Below, piece after piece: positions 23,042 through 36,500 of a stretch of 64,000 nucleotides of DNA. The notes under the pieces were generated by a model. The model did no database searches, had not been told where the DNA came from, and saw only the letters and a program-made list of their open reading frames with translations. Within the stretch, counting starts at the first letter, position 1. Each line of letters opens with the position of its first letter. A program made the position numbers and the translations under genes. The DNA is from Cryptomeria japonica (lineage: Eukaryota > Streptophyta > Pinopsida > Cupressales > Cupressaceae): the NCBI RefSeq assembly GCF_030272615.1, contig NC_081406.1:231250396-231314395 (forward strand), read 5' to 3'.

Positions 23042-24880
23042 TGCTCTCGAGGGGAGACCGAGGCTCCCCTCTTTCCTTTAGACGGAGAATACTTTCCTTC
23101 TCCAAAACTACTTTGAAGATTACGCTTCACAGCCCTCGACCTAGTCACAGGAGGACTGATAATAGACCTCTTACTCCTCTTGCCCTTAGGAGTACCACTT
23201 CCTTTCATAGCGTCACCAAGAGAAACTGAATGCTTCCCTTTCCCAACAACATGATAAAGAGACAAAGTCTGTTGAATCCCAGCATCAATTTCCAATTGAG
23301 TCTTTCGATTCTTTGGAGGCCTACCTCTACTAGGAGAAACCACAGATGAAGCCCTAATTAGAGTAGTTTGAACAATTGGTAAACTCTTACTTGACTTAGG
23401 AGAAGTCATGGCTAAATTATCTATGATGCCCACTTCTGATGAGGCCAAAACCTCAAAAGGGTTAGCAGATGCAGAAATAGGAAGGGTAGATTTAATTCCC
23501 CCCAAGTCATTCCCAATGGAACGAATAACCCTATTCGTAATGTCCTCATCCATTTGATGCTCATAATCTTTTAAAATATCATTTACTTGGTGAACTAGAT
23601 TTTCATCTGGAACAATAACTGGAATGTCCCCCAACTGAATATTATTTCCTAAGGTGGTGTTATTATCCACATCCACATCAACATGCTGCGAAGAATTAGA
23701 CACCAATTCTTTGACTTGTTGAGCAAGGATAGCATCATCAGGAAACCCTAGAGAAGAAACCTCAACATTAGACTCTGAAACAATCCCATCATTCTTCGCA
23801 AAAATCTAACCAATCCCCTGACAACTTTCTAAGTATTCTTTTGACTTCACAGGACAGACAGGATTCCCACCACCATCATTTAGTGATTTATCCAAGAAAT
23901 TTGAGCTAGTGAGATTTGGAAGCAGACCATCCACATTGTTGTCCCCCGAAACCACAATATTCTGGTGATCTACTGTCTTATCCTTACTTGTAAAAAACCC
24001 TACAGACTCCGGATCGTGAGACATAGCATAAACCTCTTGCTTCCCAACATCCCTCATAGCCTGGTTAACCTCAAAAGTAGCGGGAGGTTTCCCAGTGGAA
24101 CCATTAACTAATAGTTTATCCAGAAATGGATTATCGTTACTACCCAAGCAATGTTCTGCCTTATCCAGAACAGAGGATTTCGAAAAATCCATAAGCAAAG
24201 GAGCATCCAATTGCAAGGAAGTTTTACCAAAGTCTTTCTCCAACTTATTAATTGGTTGTTTCCAGATACCCTCATGAGATTTAATGATACAGGTCCGAGG
24301 GCAAACATTATTAGGGTTAGTCAAGACACAAATTTTTACCAAAACCTCCCCCTCCACAAAATCAAATCTTGATGATAAGAAAGAACCACAAATATTACCA
24401 ATTTGTTCCAAAACCTCTGGGTCCATAAATTCAAACAGTAATTTGGGCAAGCCAAACCAGAAAGGAACTAATTTAAAGCTTGACCAAGCAGGGACATAAA
24501 ATGGTTTCCAAGCCGAAACAAACACTAAATTTTTACCAAACTAGTAATGTGAAGATTTTAAAACTTCATCCCTAACAGAAGAAGAGTTGAAAACAATAAT
24601 AAATGCATTTACAGAGAGTAATTGAAAATAACACATATCAGACCACTTTTTCTGCAATTTATGATGAAATTTAGATAAACTAGTTGCATCCCCCCATATT
24701 TCCCCAGAAATAGCATGTGTATGCAAACAACGAGCTTTCAAATCCACAACAGAATCAAGTAAATCAATGCATGGAACAAGAGCCCATACCTGTTAAGACC
24801 CACCTCCTAAATTAGAGCCGATTTGATTTTCACTTACCTTATCATCTTTTCCTGATGTCGAAGATTCCCTTACCTTATCC
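23038..24880 (-). pseudogene. LINE-2 ORF1 (DUF4283-like RNA-binding protein)
   Basis: Homologous to LINE-1 ORF1. The N-terminal half holds the DUF4283-like domain (EIWGDATSLSKFHHKLQKKW; WFGLPKLLFEFMDPEVL). The C-terminal half is Ser/Lys/Arg-rich (KGKRSKRSIISPPVTRS) and ends REQ-stop. The stop TGA (23038-23040) overlaps the ATG of ORF2. Two in-frame TAG stops (near 24541 and 23805) and a TAA near 24793 interrupt an otherwise continuous frame, all at places compatible with loss of a Gln codon except the one near 23805, which I could not assign. Confidence 0.8.
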
Positions 24881-24890
24881 CCCCTTTGAT

Positions 24891-25080
24891 GTGACGAGAT
24901 AAATCCAAATGCAAATGACCTCTATCCACAATATTCCAACCCTATAATTGTTTAGACACCCATTTGGCTAGGCAATCTGCAACTCTTCCACTTTCGAGGA
25001 ATGTGAGAAAAAGTAACAAAATCAAAATACTTGCTATGCTAAGAATCTTCCTAATAGCTACGGCTAAATTTTAATATTAT
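24891..25080 (-). mobile_element. LINE-4 scrap: RNase H C-terminus
   Basis: Minus-strand translation gives a FSHIPRKWK segment and, after a one-base shift, RVADCLAKWVSKQL and GWNIVDRGHLHLDL. This is the C-terminal signature of the RNase H domain of plant LINEs and differs from those of LINE-1 and LINE-2. It abuts the 5' end of LINE-2, so LINE-2 probably inserted into or next to an older LINE. Confidence 0.55.
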
Positions 25081-28000
25081 TACTAGAATTTACCATTGTT
25101 ATAATTTTATTAAAAAATAATTTAATACAAAAACATTACGACAAGAACCTGGCACAAATGTGTCTCTTATTATATTTGCTACTATCTATTAGGCAAATCA
25201 CATAACTTCCAAAAAGATTGAGATGACAAATAAATACATCAATAGAATTGACATAACTTGCAAGTAACTTATGACCTAATAATGATGCCTACATCTATGT
25301 TCTACTCCCTACAAGGGCCTCCCAATATATTTGGTGAGATGTAGTGCACCCTTACTAGTATTAATGCAGTTTTATATGGTTGGATGAACACTTTAAAAGT
25401 TGGTTTTGGAATCCCAAGGCTTAATTCCAAATTAATTGAAACGGGACAAGTGTTAGCTTAGAGTCAATTTTTAGATAGAGTCATGTCATGCACCAAATAG
25501 TCACATCCCTTGTCTATCAACTTGTTGAAAGTAGAGTACTATCAATCCTAATTTAATTGAGAACTCAATTTTGGAACTTAAAAGAAATTTACTTCCAAAG
25601 CTCCAAGGATTCAAAATTCCCCACTAACTCTAATTAATTCATGCACTCAAGTCCAAACTTACTAACAATTAACTTTCCACACTCATTTATCTATGCATAC
25701 AAATTGGACAAAGATTCACTATAACAAATCAATAGAAGAAGACTCACCTAAGACATCAATGGTAAAAAGGTCCTCTATGACTTGTTGTGTACATGGGTTT
25801 ATAAATTTTAACAAGCATAGGATCTTCGGTCCAAAAATCTCGTGACATTATGATTGGTAGCAATCCACAAACACAAGCACCCTTATAAAATTTAATCAAT
25901 TAGAACTCTTAGTATCTAAACTTGATACACCATTAAACTTAAAATTTCATATGAATATGGACATTTTATGAAATAAATTTTACTCCAAATCTTGGGTCTA
26001 GACAGGATGCAATTTTATTTCCAAGGTTCCCAATGTATGTTAGTTTTCTTTAAAAACTTGACTTACCACAAAGTCCCAATTTTTTATAAGGGCAACATCC
26101 AAAATCCCCATAAGGGGACACACCATCAACACAAAATTAGCTCCAATGGATCATCAATTTATAATGCACCTAATAGATTGACATAAAGGTTTTTCCTAGG
26201 ATTAACTATTCAACATGGATTCAAAACAAAGGCAAACCTCATCCATTAGTTAAGAACCCAAAAGTTCAAGGATAGTTTAATAAAAAAAATTATAGTCTTA
26301 ACAAATTTTGGGATTAACTAGACCAATAATCACTAAGGCTAAAGGATGTTCAACCTACGAGATTAACAACATAAACATAATAATTTTACTCAAGAGTTAT
26401 GCCAAGATCGAACAAATTACATTCCATATTGGGTTTGAGATACTCAACATAAAAAAACATGACAAACAATCCCAAGTTATATATAGATTAACATCTATTA
26501 TCTTAGAAACAAAATATAATACATCTAATGTCAAAAAACCTCAAGTCTACCAGTTTTCCATAATCGATGATCATTCTTGTTGTAGTTATTGGATTTGATT
26601 GTGTAAATATTTTTGCATCAATGTTTCGTATCACACTTGGTGATCCATCATTAATATTTTTTAGAGACCTGAAGGAGTAGAAAGTCTTTATATTATGGAT
26701 CACAAAATGTGATCCGAAATGTTGATGCAAGAATATATACACAATCAAATCCAAAAATTGCAACAAGAACCTTAAATTAATCATATCATAACTTGGATTT
26801 TTTAGGAAATAAAAAAATTCTTCTAGGTGGCTGCATTCTAAAAGTAGCAATGTCATTGATATTATAACATATCCCCATGGTGTTTTGAGGACTAAATTTA
26901 TTCTTGACATTTTTTTGCTTTGCAATGTGAATGAAGAGAAGCTATTAATTTTTAGTTAGTTCTTTCCCTTTGGCCTTAGTTAAAAATATGATTACTTTTC
27001 AAAAAAAAATTAGAGTAGAGGAAATGAAATTCTAAGACTTGATGGTAACAGTACTTTACAAGATAGTAAAATCATAAAATTGATAAAATAAAAAGTCAAA
27101 GGACATGTTGGCTCCCAAATTCCTACAAACAAGCCTCACCTAAGCCCCAAGGGATGCCAATAGACCTATTATTCATGATCAAGTAGTTTCCTTAGCTTTG
27201 GTCTTTGTGCTTCATGTTCTGCATCTTTGGCTTACTCTGGTTTTTCCTATTGAGGTGGTCCTATCTTCTATTGAGGGGGAGATGGATGTGGCTAGAGTTG
27301 ACCTTTCTCCTATTGAGGTGGAGTTGGATGTTACTGGATATGCCTGGAAGTTTGTTGCAGGGATAATAATTACCTACCTTTGACTATAAGGGAGCTAATG
27401 ATAGCCTTTTTGCAGTCTTATTTCCTTTATCTCCTATTGATATGGAGATCTTGAAAAGCAAGTTGATCACATTAATGCTCACTCTCAAGTATAAGGTTGT
27501 GGGAGCCTTGATAAAACCCATAGGTATGGTTGAGGGAGCCTTTTTCCCTAAGTTCATTCTCATATGAGCTCTTTGGAGGCTGACTTCAACCTTTTTCTTC
27601 TACCACTTGCTCTTTAATGTTTAATCTTCATTGTAAGGTTGTGGTTGGGTTGTTGATTGGCTATGTTGTATCTTACTACATCGTTCTATTGAGGGTTCCA
27701 AATCCATGAAAAAATCCGAGGGTTTCAGGTCCCTTCAAAACTTGTTCTAAGGGGTTTTGGGTCTCCTCAAAACCTAATTGTTCCTTAATAAAAAACACGA
27801 TCTCTAATATGAAAATGAATTAGACTTTTGTACACCTATCATTAGATGTATTAGTTTTCTATCCATAAAGCAATTCCCCTGAGATATAAATATACATGTA
27901 CAAGAATGCGAAGCACACTAATATGATCCTCTATTAGTCCGTGACTTCAGACTTGTATCTAGGATGTGGGATTAGTAAATTTCCAGGATCACAAAATCAT

Positions 28001-31000
28001 GTAAAGTCCATACTAGTATATGAACAAAGACTAAGATAAATGATTATATTTTTTGGTTTGTTGTCCTCTCATCAATTATATTGGTACCTACTCCAATGAG
28101 AAACATAATCAAATGCCTAAAAAGAGTGAAAAAATACATGTAAACTATAATGGAACAACACATCTACACACATAAAAATTTGAATAGAGATGTCTATGCC
28201 TAGAAATGCTTCACATTATCCATCTAAAAGCTCAGAAAAATCCATATGTATAAGAGAAAACTAAAAATTCATTTACAGGGTATATAATATTCTCACACAT
28301 TAATCTAGAGAATAACAAATGTGGCAAGCAAAAAATAGTAGCTAGGCTGAAATGTTCCCCAGATTATTGCAATATATGATGGTACTTAGTTATAGACCAT
28401 CCGTACTTGAAACAAACTTCATTTGGTTTACAAAATGTGTTCTTAGCATTTATAGAACTCTAACATGTATCATTTAATTCCTTAAAATAACCTAGGACAC
28501 AAGAGGGAGTAAAATTTCCTCAAGGATCAACCCTTTACATATCAAGAAATTACATACTTATAGAAATACAAAGAAACCCAAGAATCCATAGAAATACTAC
28601 ACTTGTCATAAATCCATATCTCAACAAAGTGTATCATATCCCAATCATTGCAACCAATTTTCTAGCTACAAGAAGATGTAATCGATTTTGATTTTGTATA
28701 AGGGCCTCCTTAAGATATGCAATATGTAGGATAGGGTAAAACATTACTTATTAATATGAGAAGCCTATTTTAGATATATCTCATTTTAACAAGCTCTCTA
28801 ACTCTCATTCAATTCAAGAATATCACTTAACATAGATGATTTGATCTAAATCTCACAATCGACTTTTCAAATTGCTTAAAACATGCCCAAAATTCATATA
28901 CAAAAGCATGTCAAGCCTTAAATTATGTAAACAATAGGGATGAGTCACTCATCAATCCATAAATATGTAACAATAGTCACCAACCATGTGCCAACATAAT
29001 AAAATCCTTAACTTGTTTAGAACATAACAAGAGAAACCCAAGGAATAATGACAATGTCATAATTCACCCAACACAAAAGGTGTTAAATTTTTTGAAGTCG
29101 GAAAGGAAACATATGGTTCACATTAAGAAGCCCTTTAATATTATGACCAAGACAATGTGAAATCTAAAGCTACACTTTGGTGAGATTCAATGATAAGTGT
29201 GTATGATGCACTTAAAAAGAAGTAAGATCTATAGAAACACTTCCTACAATATTTTTAGAGGAGATTATTTCATAAATAACGATCTTTACAATTTTTAGAA
29301 AGAGAAAGACATATAAAACATGTACCACAACAAAAGGATTTACATGGGGAAAACCCTTTTAGAAGAATTAATCCACACTCAAAAAATAGAATCATTTGTA
29401 TTAATCAATAACAATAATCAATATACTACAATCAATAGATCACGTCTTTTAAAGAGTATCACCAACATATAATTTTGGAGTAATTTTGGTAGTATAAAAA
29501 TACCTACAAATAGAGTCACAAAAATCATAAACTACTCCATGTTAAGAACCAATATATAGGAGGTGAACAAACTAGAAACCATCATATGGTATTTGGAAAA
29601 CCATGGGCAAGGCTAAGAGAGTTATGTTGTTCAAATGGTCAAGCAACAAATTCTAATGCCCTCTTCAACTTGGTCTTCTAGGGTATTTCTAGCATATTAT
29701 TTACATGTCATATCATAAACAATTATATTTAACCTCCCAAATCGGGCCATCCGATTTGTCTTCATTCTCACATTCAAAGAGATTCCATGACAAGTGTCCA
29801 AACTTGTCATAATTTTGGTCCAATTTCAAGTAAAAACTCATTGTTATATGCTCTTACATGCATCATAAAAATCTATCCTAAGTAGCTCCCATAATGATGA
29901 CTAATATTCTATTACATACCTTCCAAAAAGCTAAAATATGGTCACACGTGACACCTTAGTTTGGGATTCCTAGTTCTTCATGTTAGTATAAATGACACTA
30001 AAGATGAAAAAGTAAATACATACAAAGTATTGAAAAACCATCCATTATGAATGTAAGGTTGTTTGACACATTTTACCTGCATTCGTGTACTTGTCAAACA
30101 CCTTGTAAAAGCAAGGGAAATCTTCAATATTAAAATCTAATTAATGGGGTCCATTGGGCCTATAGATTCACTACACAAATTAAAATCATCTATAGTCATG
30201 GACTTAATCAAATAATGTATAACATTCATCAAATTATCAATCTTATCTAGCATAACCCTCTCATCCTCTACCATGTCACAAACAAATGGTACTAGAAATC
30301 AATGTGCTTCTTCCTTGCATGAAAGGTTGAGTTCTTTTCTATGCATTCAAAAAATTTACTATCACATAGAACTATAACAACTCTCAAATTCTGCCCCATA
30401 TTTAAATATATTGGCTTAAGATAGATGGATTCCTTACAAACATGAGAAAATTTCATGCACTTTTCTTTTGTAATCGACAAAGAAATCACAACCTACTACT
30501 TGGTCACCTAATTAATAACACCACCAAACATAACTTAAAAATATATCCACTAGTGGATATCCTGTTATCAACATTACACAGTATAAAATCCAAAAAAGTT
30601 CATGAATAATGATGTGCTAGTCCCTTCTAGAATAGCCATGATAAAAGATGGAGTAATTGGAGGTATCTTGGAAATATATGAAGGCCCTATTCACTACATA
30701 CTATTGTGGTAATCCAAGATTAGCCATGAATAAAACCAAGAATCCCATTGCTTAGGAGATTTATAGTATTGTCCAAACCATAGCGTACATCGAGATACCA
30801 ACAAAATTAGAAAAAGGCTCTCTATTTATATCCTCCATCTTACTAGGAGAAGTTAGACGTTTGTCTATTGATAACTTGATCCCCACTAAAATATAAACCC
30901 ACAATGGTCTATGCACATTCATGATGAATCTCCCCAACTACAAAGTTTAAATAATGTCTTTGTCCTAACCAAAGTTTTTTATTGTCTCTACCTCTTATTA

Positions 31001-32045
31001 ATATGATATCCATTCCCAAGGTGGCCCCTAATTTATCATCTCAAACTATGTTAAAATTCTAAGATATCTAGTAGTGTTGAGGAATGGAGTGATATGGTCA
31101 ATATACTTAGGATATATGTGTTATAGGAGGAAGAGGTCACGAATTCACCAACTGATGGTAAAATTATCACCATATCAAAATGCCTATACGAAAGGAATTA
31201 AACACACATGAATGAGATTAAAAATTCTAGAGAAAATATTGCAACGAGATTTGGAGGATGATTATGAGAATGATCTATGTCTAAAGCAGTGTGGTTTCAA
31301 TCAGTGTGCGAACCATGAGGAGGAAGAAAGACAACACAAACTATTGCTTTCATTTTGATGTTTAACAAGTGAGGAGATGTAATTTTTTTTTTTTGTCAAT
31401 TAAAGGTTGTGCCTATAAGTGCGAGCAATAAAGATTGAAGGATCAACTAAGAGAGATCTTTGTGATACAAACATAGATAAAGGAAGTGGCGATTCACAAG
31501 ATCATTTAGGTAGAGGCACTAGCCCACACACATCCACAACATTGAGATCTTAGATAGGTTTCCTTATAATATTGTAAGGACATCAAGGAATTTTGAATGG
31601 GGTAAGTGAGCCATAAACAAACTTGTGGCTCCTACTCACAAGCTCAAAGTGTCTAGAGCTCTTTCAAGATTGAACAAAGACCTAAAAGAAGGTTTGGTTG
31701 AGGATGCATACCATTGGTGAGACAAAATGAGAATATAAAGCAAGCTATTACTCTCATGATGGATTAACTCCTAAGAAACATTATGGAAACATATGCCTTT
31801 TTTTATGGGCCACATTGTAATCTTTTCTCCCCTGCTTAGATTAGAAGTTGCAAGAAATCATTGAAGGCATTCTAATCATGATCTTCACCCTTGACCAATG
31901 AGATGACAATGTAATGCAATTGCCCCCTCTGACAACAATTTAAAATAATATAAATAAATAGATATTTTAAATATTTTTTTGCACAAAATCTCATATATTT
32001 ATTTTATTTTACTATGTCTATTTTTTAAAAAAAATTTAATATTAT
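25081..32045. other. AT-rich stretch without recognised genes
   Basis: About 7 kb with only short open frames that resemble nothing I know. Apart from the hairpin at 26589-26754 I see no transposon ends, RNA genes or splice-supported exons. It may be old, unrecognisable repeat sequence or the distal upstream region of the TNL gene. Confidence 0.5.
26589..26754. repeat. long imperfect inverted repeat (58-bp arms)
   Basis: Arms 26589-26646 and 26697-26754 are reverse complements with about 7 mismatches in 58, separated by a 50-nt loop. A transcript from either strand would fold into one long hairpin. It could be a foldback MITE, a chance remnant of an inverted duplication or a small-RNA precursor. 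No terminal repeat or target duplication was evident beyond the arms. Confidence 0.8.
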
Positions 32046-33095
32046 CATTATATATTTAATATAATAGTATATATTAAATTATAATCATACTGAATCTATC
32101 TTAATGTATTTAAATAAATAAGACAAAGATGTATCCATCTTGAAATGCCCCCCCCCCCAAATCTTTGATGTAATTTATCGAAATATATTAGAAATAGATA
32201 TGCTAATTATCTCATTGACTAATTTTTGAACGTGGAAGTTGCAGATTCATGCCATATAATTTGGAGTGCATGTACACCGTCCCTTACAAAATAAGTGGCA
32301 TGAAATTTGAGAGATTAAATCGTAGCTGGTTTTTACGGTCCCCCATACCATTGAATGTACAGAGCACCGATTCTGCAGAGCGGTGTCAAATCGACTTTTT
32401 CATTTTACTGCATTGGATTCCATTATACCTAGATAAAGTTATTTGAAATTTTCACATAGGATTTTGAGAAGCGCAAAGTTAGGATGCATAACTTCTGGAT
32501 CCTCTCCCCTGGATATGCTAATTATCTCATTGAATAATTTTTGAACGTGGAAGGTGCATATTCATGCCATATAATTTGGAGTGATGTACATCATCCCTTA
32601 CAAAAGAAATGGCATGAAATTTGAGAGATTAAACCGTAGCTGTTTTTCACGGTCCCCCATACCACTGAATGTACAGATCGCCATTATGCAGAGCGGTGTC
32701 AAATCGATTTTTTTATTATTATAGTTCATTGGATTCCATTATATATTTAATATAACAGTGCATAATCATATCGAATCTATTTTAATGTATTTCAAAAAAT
32801 AAGACAAAAATGTATCCTTCTAGAAATGCCCTAAAAAACTATATAATTTATCGAAATATATTAGAACTAGATATGTTAATTATCTCATTGACTAATTTTT
32901 GAATGTGGAAGGTGTAGATTCATGCCATATAATTTGAAGTGCGTGCCCCATTACCAAAAAAAAAAAAAAGTGGCATAAAATTAAACTGTAGCTGTTTTTC
33001 ACGGTCCCCCATACCATTGAATGTACAGACCGCCGATTATGCAGAGCGGTGTCAAATCGACTTTTTTTATTATAGTGCATTGGATTCCACTATAG
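32046..33095. repeat. triplicated block upstream of the TNL gene
   Basis: A core of about 230 bp starting TATGCTAATTATCTC occurs at 32199 and 32514, and as TATGTTAATTATC at 32872. Each copy includes CCCCCATACCA, TGAATGTACAG, GCAGAGCGGTGTCAAATCGA and TGGATTCCA. The first and third copies also share about 150 bp of upstream AT-rich sequence. The last copy ends about 490 bp before the TNL start codon, so the block lies in its upstream region. The copies have diverged by substitutions and small indels, including an A-rich expansion near 32957. Confidence 0.88.
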
Positions 33096-33586
33096 ATAAA
33101 GTGGTAGATATTTCTGACGAAATTTGCACTACTTTTTTCGGACGGCTTGTCTTTTTGTAATGGATTCCAACCCACTATAAACTATATTGGACCCACGCTG
33201 CATCATTGCTGTCGTAGTGACACTTGAAAAGTCACCACATTTTCAATACACTGGGTGCATTGCACTGTAAGCTCTCTGGACTTTACTCGAAACTTCCCAG
33301 AATTAATCTGTGCCTTACACGTCTCGCAATACTAAATCTGCACCTTACACGTCTGCAATTTGAGCTCCTTCCGTGAAACGCTACGAGATAAGGAACAAGT
33401 GGTCAAGAATAATTGTACGTATTTTACTTAAGCAACACGCTTTGTAGAGAGACGCGGTTTTTTCAAAAATACAATACCTCGCGCGCAGAGCCGATCAGAA
33501 ACATTTTTTCCCTGTTTGCTCACAGATTCACTTGTTTTCTTAGCCTTTCTGTTTGGAGCAGTATTTGTGTGCAGTTTTTCAATTCC

Positions 33587-36500
33587 ATGGCAACAGTGTA
33601 TCCTTTTCAGGAGATTGTCCCCTTGTCTGTAACCGCTGATGCTGCTTCCTCCTCTTCCGGCTCTTCTACTTCTTTCGACGTTTTCATAAACCATTGCGGA
33701 TCTGACGTCAAATTCACCCTGGCCGCTAGCCTCTACGACAAACTTAGCGCTTCGGGAGTCTCTGTCTTTCTTGATGTCGATTCTCTTCAACCGGGCGATG
33801 TCATTCCAGCAAAACTCCAACAGGCCATGCGCTCGGCACTACTTCATATTGCCATTTTCTCTATTAATTATGCTGCATTCCCCTGGTGTTTGGCAGAGCT
33901 CTCTTTCATGCTCGACACGGGTAAACCAATTATTCCAGTGTTCTATCATGTTCACCCTTCTGATCTGCGCTGGGTGCGTCAAGGAAATGGAATATATGCT
34001 GCTGCATTTTCCCACTATGAAAATAAGCAAAGATACTCTACTGAAAAGGTTGAGGAGTGGGTGGTGGCACTGGAGAGAGCTTCATTTCTTAACGGCATCG
34101 AGGTCAAGGATAATAAGTAAGTAGTAAACACCTACCCTGATCACATATCGTCTTGTCCTCGTCTTGTTTAATTTCTGGTATCATTGTTGCCTTTGAGTTC
34201 TCATGTTTGTCCAAAATTTATTGCACATATGTTTAGAGATGAGAGGATGTTGTTGAAGAATATTGTAAATATGGCATCCAAGATACTGCCTAAGGCGCCC
34301 TTTCTGGTAGCTCGTAATCCCGTTGGACTGGATGATATCGTACTGGATTTTGAAAGAAATACAGCTCAATCTGAACCTGCCGAGAATGAGCACAATGTTC
34401 AAGTTATTGGGATCGTGGGAATGGGCGGAGCAGGTAAAACGACGCTGGCAAAAGAGTTGTTTAACAGGAAATCCTCATCCTTCCAAAGATCCAGTTTTGT
34501 ATTTGCAGTGCGAGATGCTGCAAGCAGAAATGCTTTGCATGAGAAGCAGAAAAAGCTTCTGGAGGACCTTGGTGTCCAAGACTTGTCACTCGACAACATA
34601 GAAGAAGGCAAAGCGGGACTGGCAAGTCGGTTGAGATCTGTTCATGCGCTCATCGTTCTGGATGACGTGGATCATGAAGAACAACTCGATGCTCTGTTGC
34701 CAAGTAAAGACTGCCTTGCATCCAGCAGTCTTGTCATCGTCACAACTCGTGACTTGCATCTCCTTGCGAAATGGGGCTCCATTATGTATATGATGAAGGG
34801 ATTGACATACTACCATGCAAAAGAACTTTTCTGTTGGCGCGCTTTCTTACAATCCTGTCCAAAAGAGGGATTTGAAGATATTGTTGAAAAGTTTTTGGAA
34901 TCTTGCAGTGGATTGCCTTTGTCGCTTGAGGTCTTTGGAGGACTAGTTTATGGCAGGTCTAAGGGATTTTGGGAATCTCAGCTAGATAAAATCTCAAGAG
35001 TGCTGCCGGAAGATATTAAAAGGAGGTTGAAAGTCAGCTATGATGCACTGGACGAAGAAGAGAAGGAGATGTTCATGGATGTGGCTTGTTTCTTCATCGG
35101 ACGAAAGAAAAGCTTGGCCATTCAAGTATGGGATGGATCGGGATGGAGTGGGTTACAGGGGTGGGAAACACTTGTTAACAAGTGTTTGGTTAATGTGGAT
35201 GGAAATAATGATATAATAACAATGCATGACCACCTGAGGGATTTGGGAAGGGATCTGGCAGGTGGACATACACCTTCTCGAGTATGGCTTCCAGAGCAAA
35301 TAATGAATATACAGAAACAGGATAGGGTGAGTTTCACTTTTTTCTTTCTTTTTTTTTTTGGTTTCATTACTGAATGTTTCCTTCTGTTTGTACGCCTGCC
35401 TGCTGATCCTCACATTACATGTTCTTCGTTTTTCACATTCAGGGAGGAAGGTCTATTAGAGGGATACATCGTTCTCCATTGGAATATTTTGACGAGCCAT
35501 TGCGTCGTCGGCAGTGTCTGAAAAAGTTGTTTGAGCTGATAGGAACCTCGGAAAGATTTTTTGGGTACCCTCCACCTTCCTCTCTCGGGTTAACATTTTA
35601 TACTGGCACAGAAGAAGAGTTTATCAAATATTTCGGCACGCCATCAGAAGACCCTGTCTGGCTCAGGTTGGATAAATTTGAAGGGAGAAAACTACTCTCA
35701 TGGTCACTTAAAAAATTAAGAATTTTGGAGCTCACCTATGCTATCCGCTTAAGAGAACTCTGGGGTAATTCAGATGTAAGTATTTTCTTTATTGGGTACT
35801 TAGAACTAAACTTGCAATCTTACAATTTTTACTTACTATATTTTTGTGCAATTGACAATTCCTCTCAATGCAGCCTCCGTTGCAGTTAAGAGAACTGAAG
35901 ATTGTTTGCGCCTATAAATTACAAAGGATTCCAAATTCAATAGGACTTCTAGAGGAATTGAAATGCATAGATCTCAATTATTGTACAGCATTGAAGAAAC
36001 TCCCAGAAGAGTTTTGTGGCCTCCGATCACTTGAGTGGCTGAGATTATCAACTTGTTCGATGCTGTCTTCATTACCTAGCCGTTTGGGGGATCTGATAAA
36101 CATGCGGCATCTAGATTTGAGCTATTGTAAGAGGCTGCAGACCTTGCCAGAATCTTTCAAGCAGCTGAGACACCTTCAACATCTCATTTTGTATTATTGT
36201 GAGGAACTCACCTTGAGATCCGACATGCTGGAAAACATAAGTAACCTGGAATATTTTAACTTTGAAGGATGCCGGAAGTTGGAACAATTGCCAAATCAAA
36301 TGACACATCAAGTGCGTTTGAAAGAGCTCCGTATTGTGAGGACAGGCATAAGGCAGGTTCCGAGTGACATTGGCGAACTCAGAAAATTGGAAGTGCTGGA
36401 GATAGCGCAAAGTCCGTTTTTGGCCAGCTTGCCGTCCGCTCTCGGAAATCTGTCCAGCTTGACTCGACTCAGCATAGAGAGTCCCTTGTTGACAACCATA

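Larger units (their letters stand above)
18305..24890 (-). mobile_element. LINE-2: L1-type non-LTR retrotransposon, nearly full length
   Basis: On the minus strand it contains, in order, ORF1 (about 24880 to 23038), ORF2 with endonuclease, reverse transcriptase, zf-RVT-like region and RNase H (23041 to 18797), and a 3' region ending ...CTTTTATCAAAAAAAA near 18305 with an A/T-rich tail. It has far fewer lesions than LINE-1, and no large insertion. ORF1 and ORF2 overlap by ATGA. Its 5' edge abuts an RNase H scrap of another LINE (24891-25080). No clear target duplication was identified. The element is inactive because of stops and frameshifts in both ORFs. Confidence 0.88.

Noticed and set aside
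27198-27383. Short frame with CCTATTGAGGTGG repeats
   Set aside because: Three imperfect 13-bp repeats only; no start context, domain or partner exon.
32149-32160. C-rich homopolymer as a regulatory motif
   Set aside because: A plain run of C within the first upstream block copy; the other copies lack it, so it is more likely slippage.
33413-33586. In-frame upstream extension of the TNL protein
   Set aside because: The extension is not TIR-like; ATG 33587 has a better context and gives the usual TIR start.
34184-34236. Coding use of sequence just before exon 2
   Set aside because: It continues an open frame but lies inside intron 1, whose GTAAGT donor (34117) and TTTAG acceptor (34235) join the TIR to the NB-ARC in frame.
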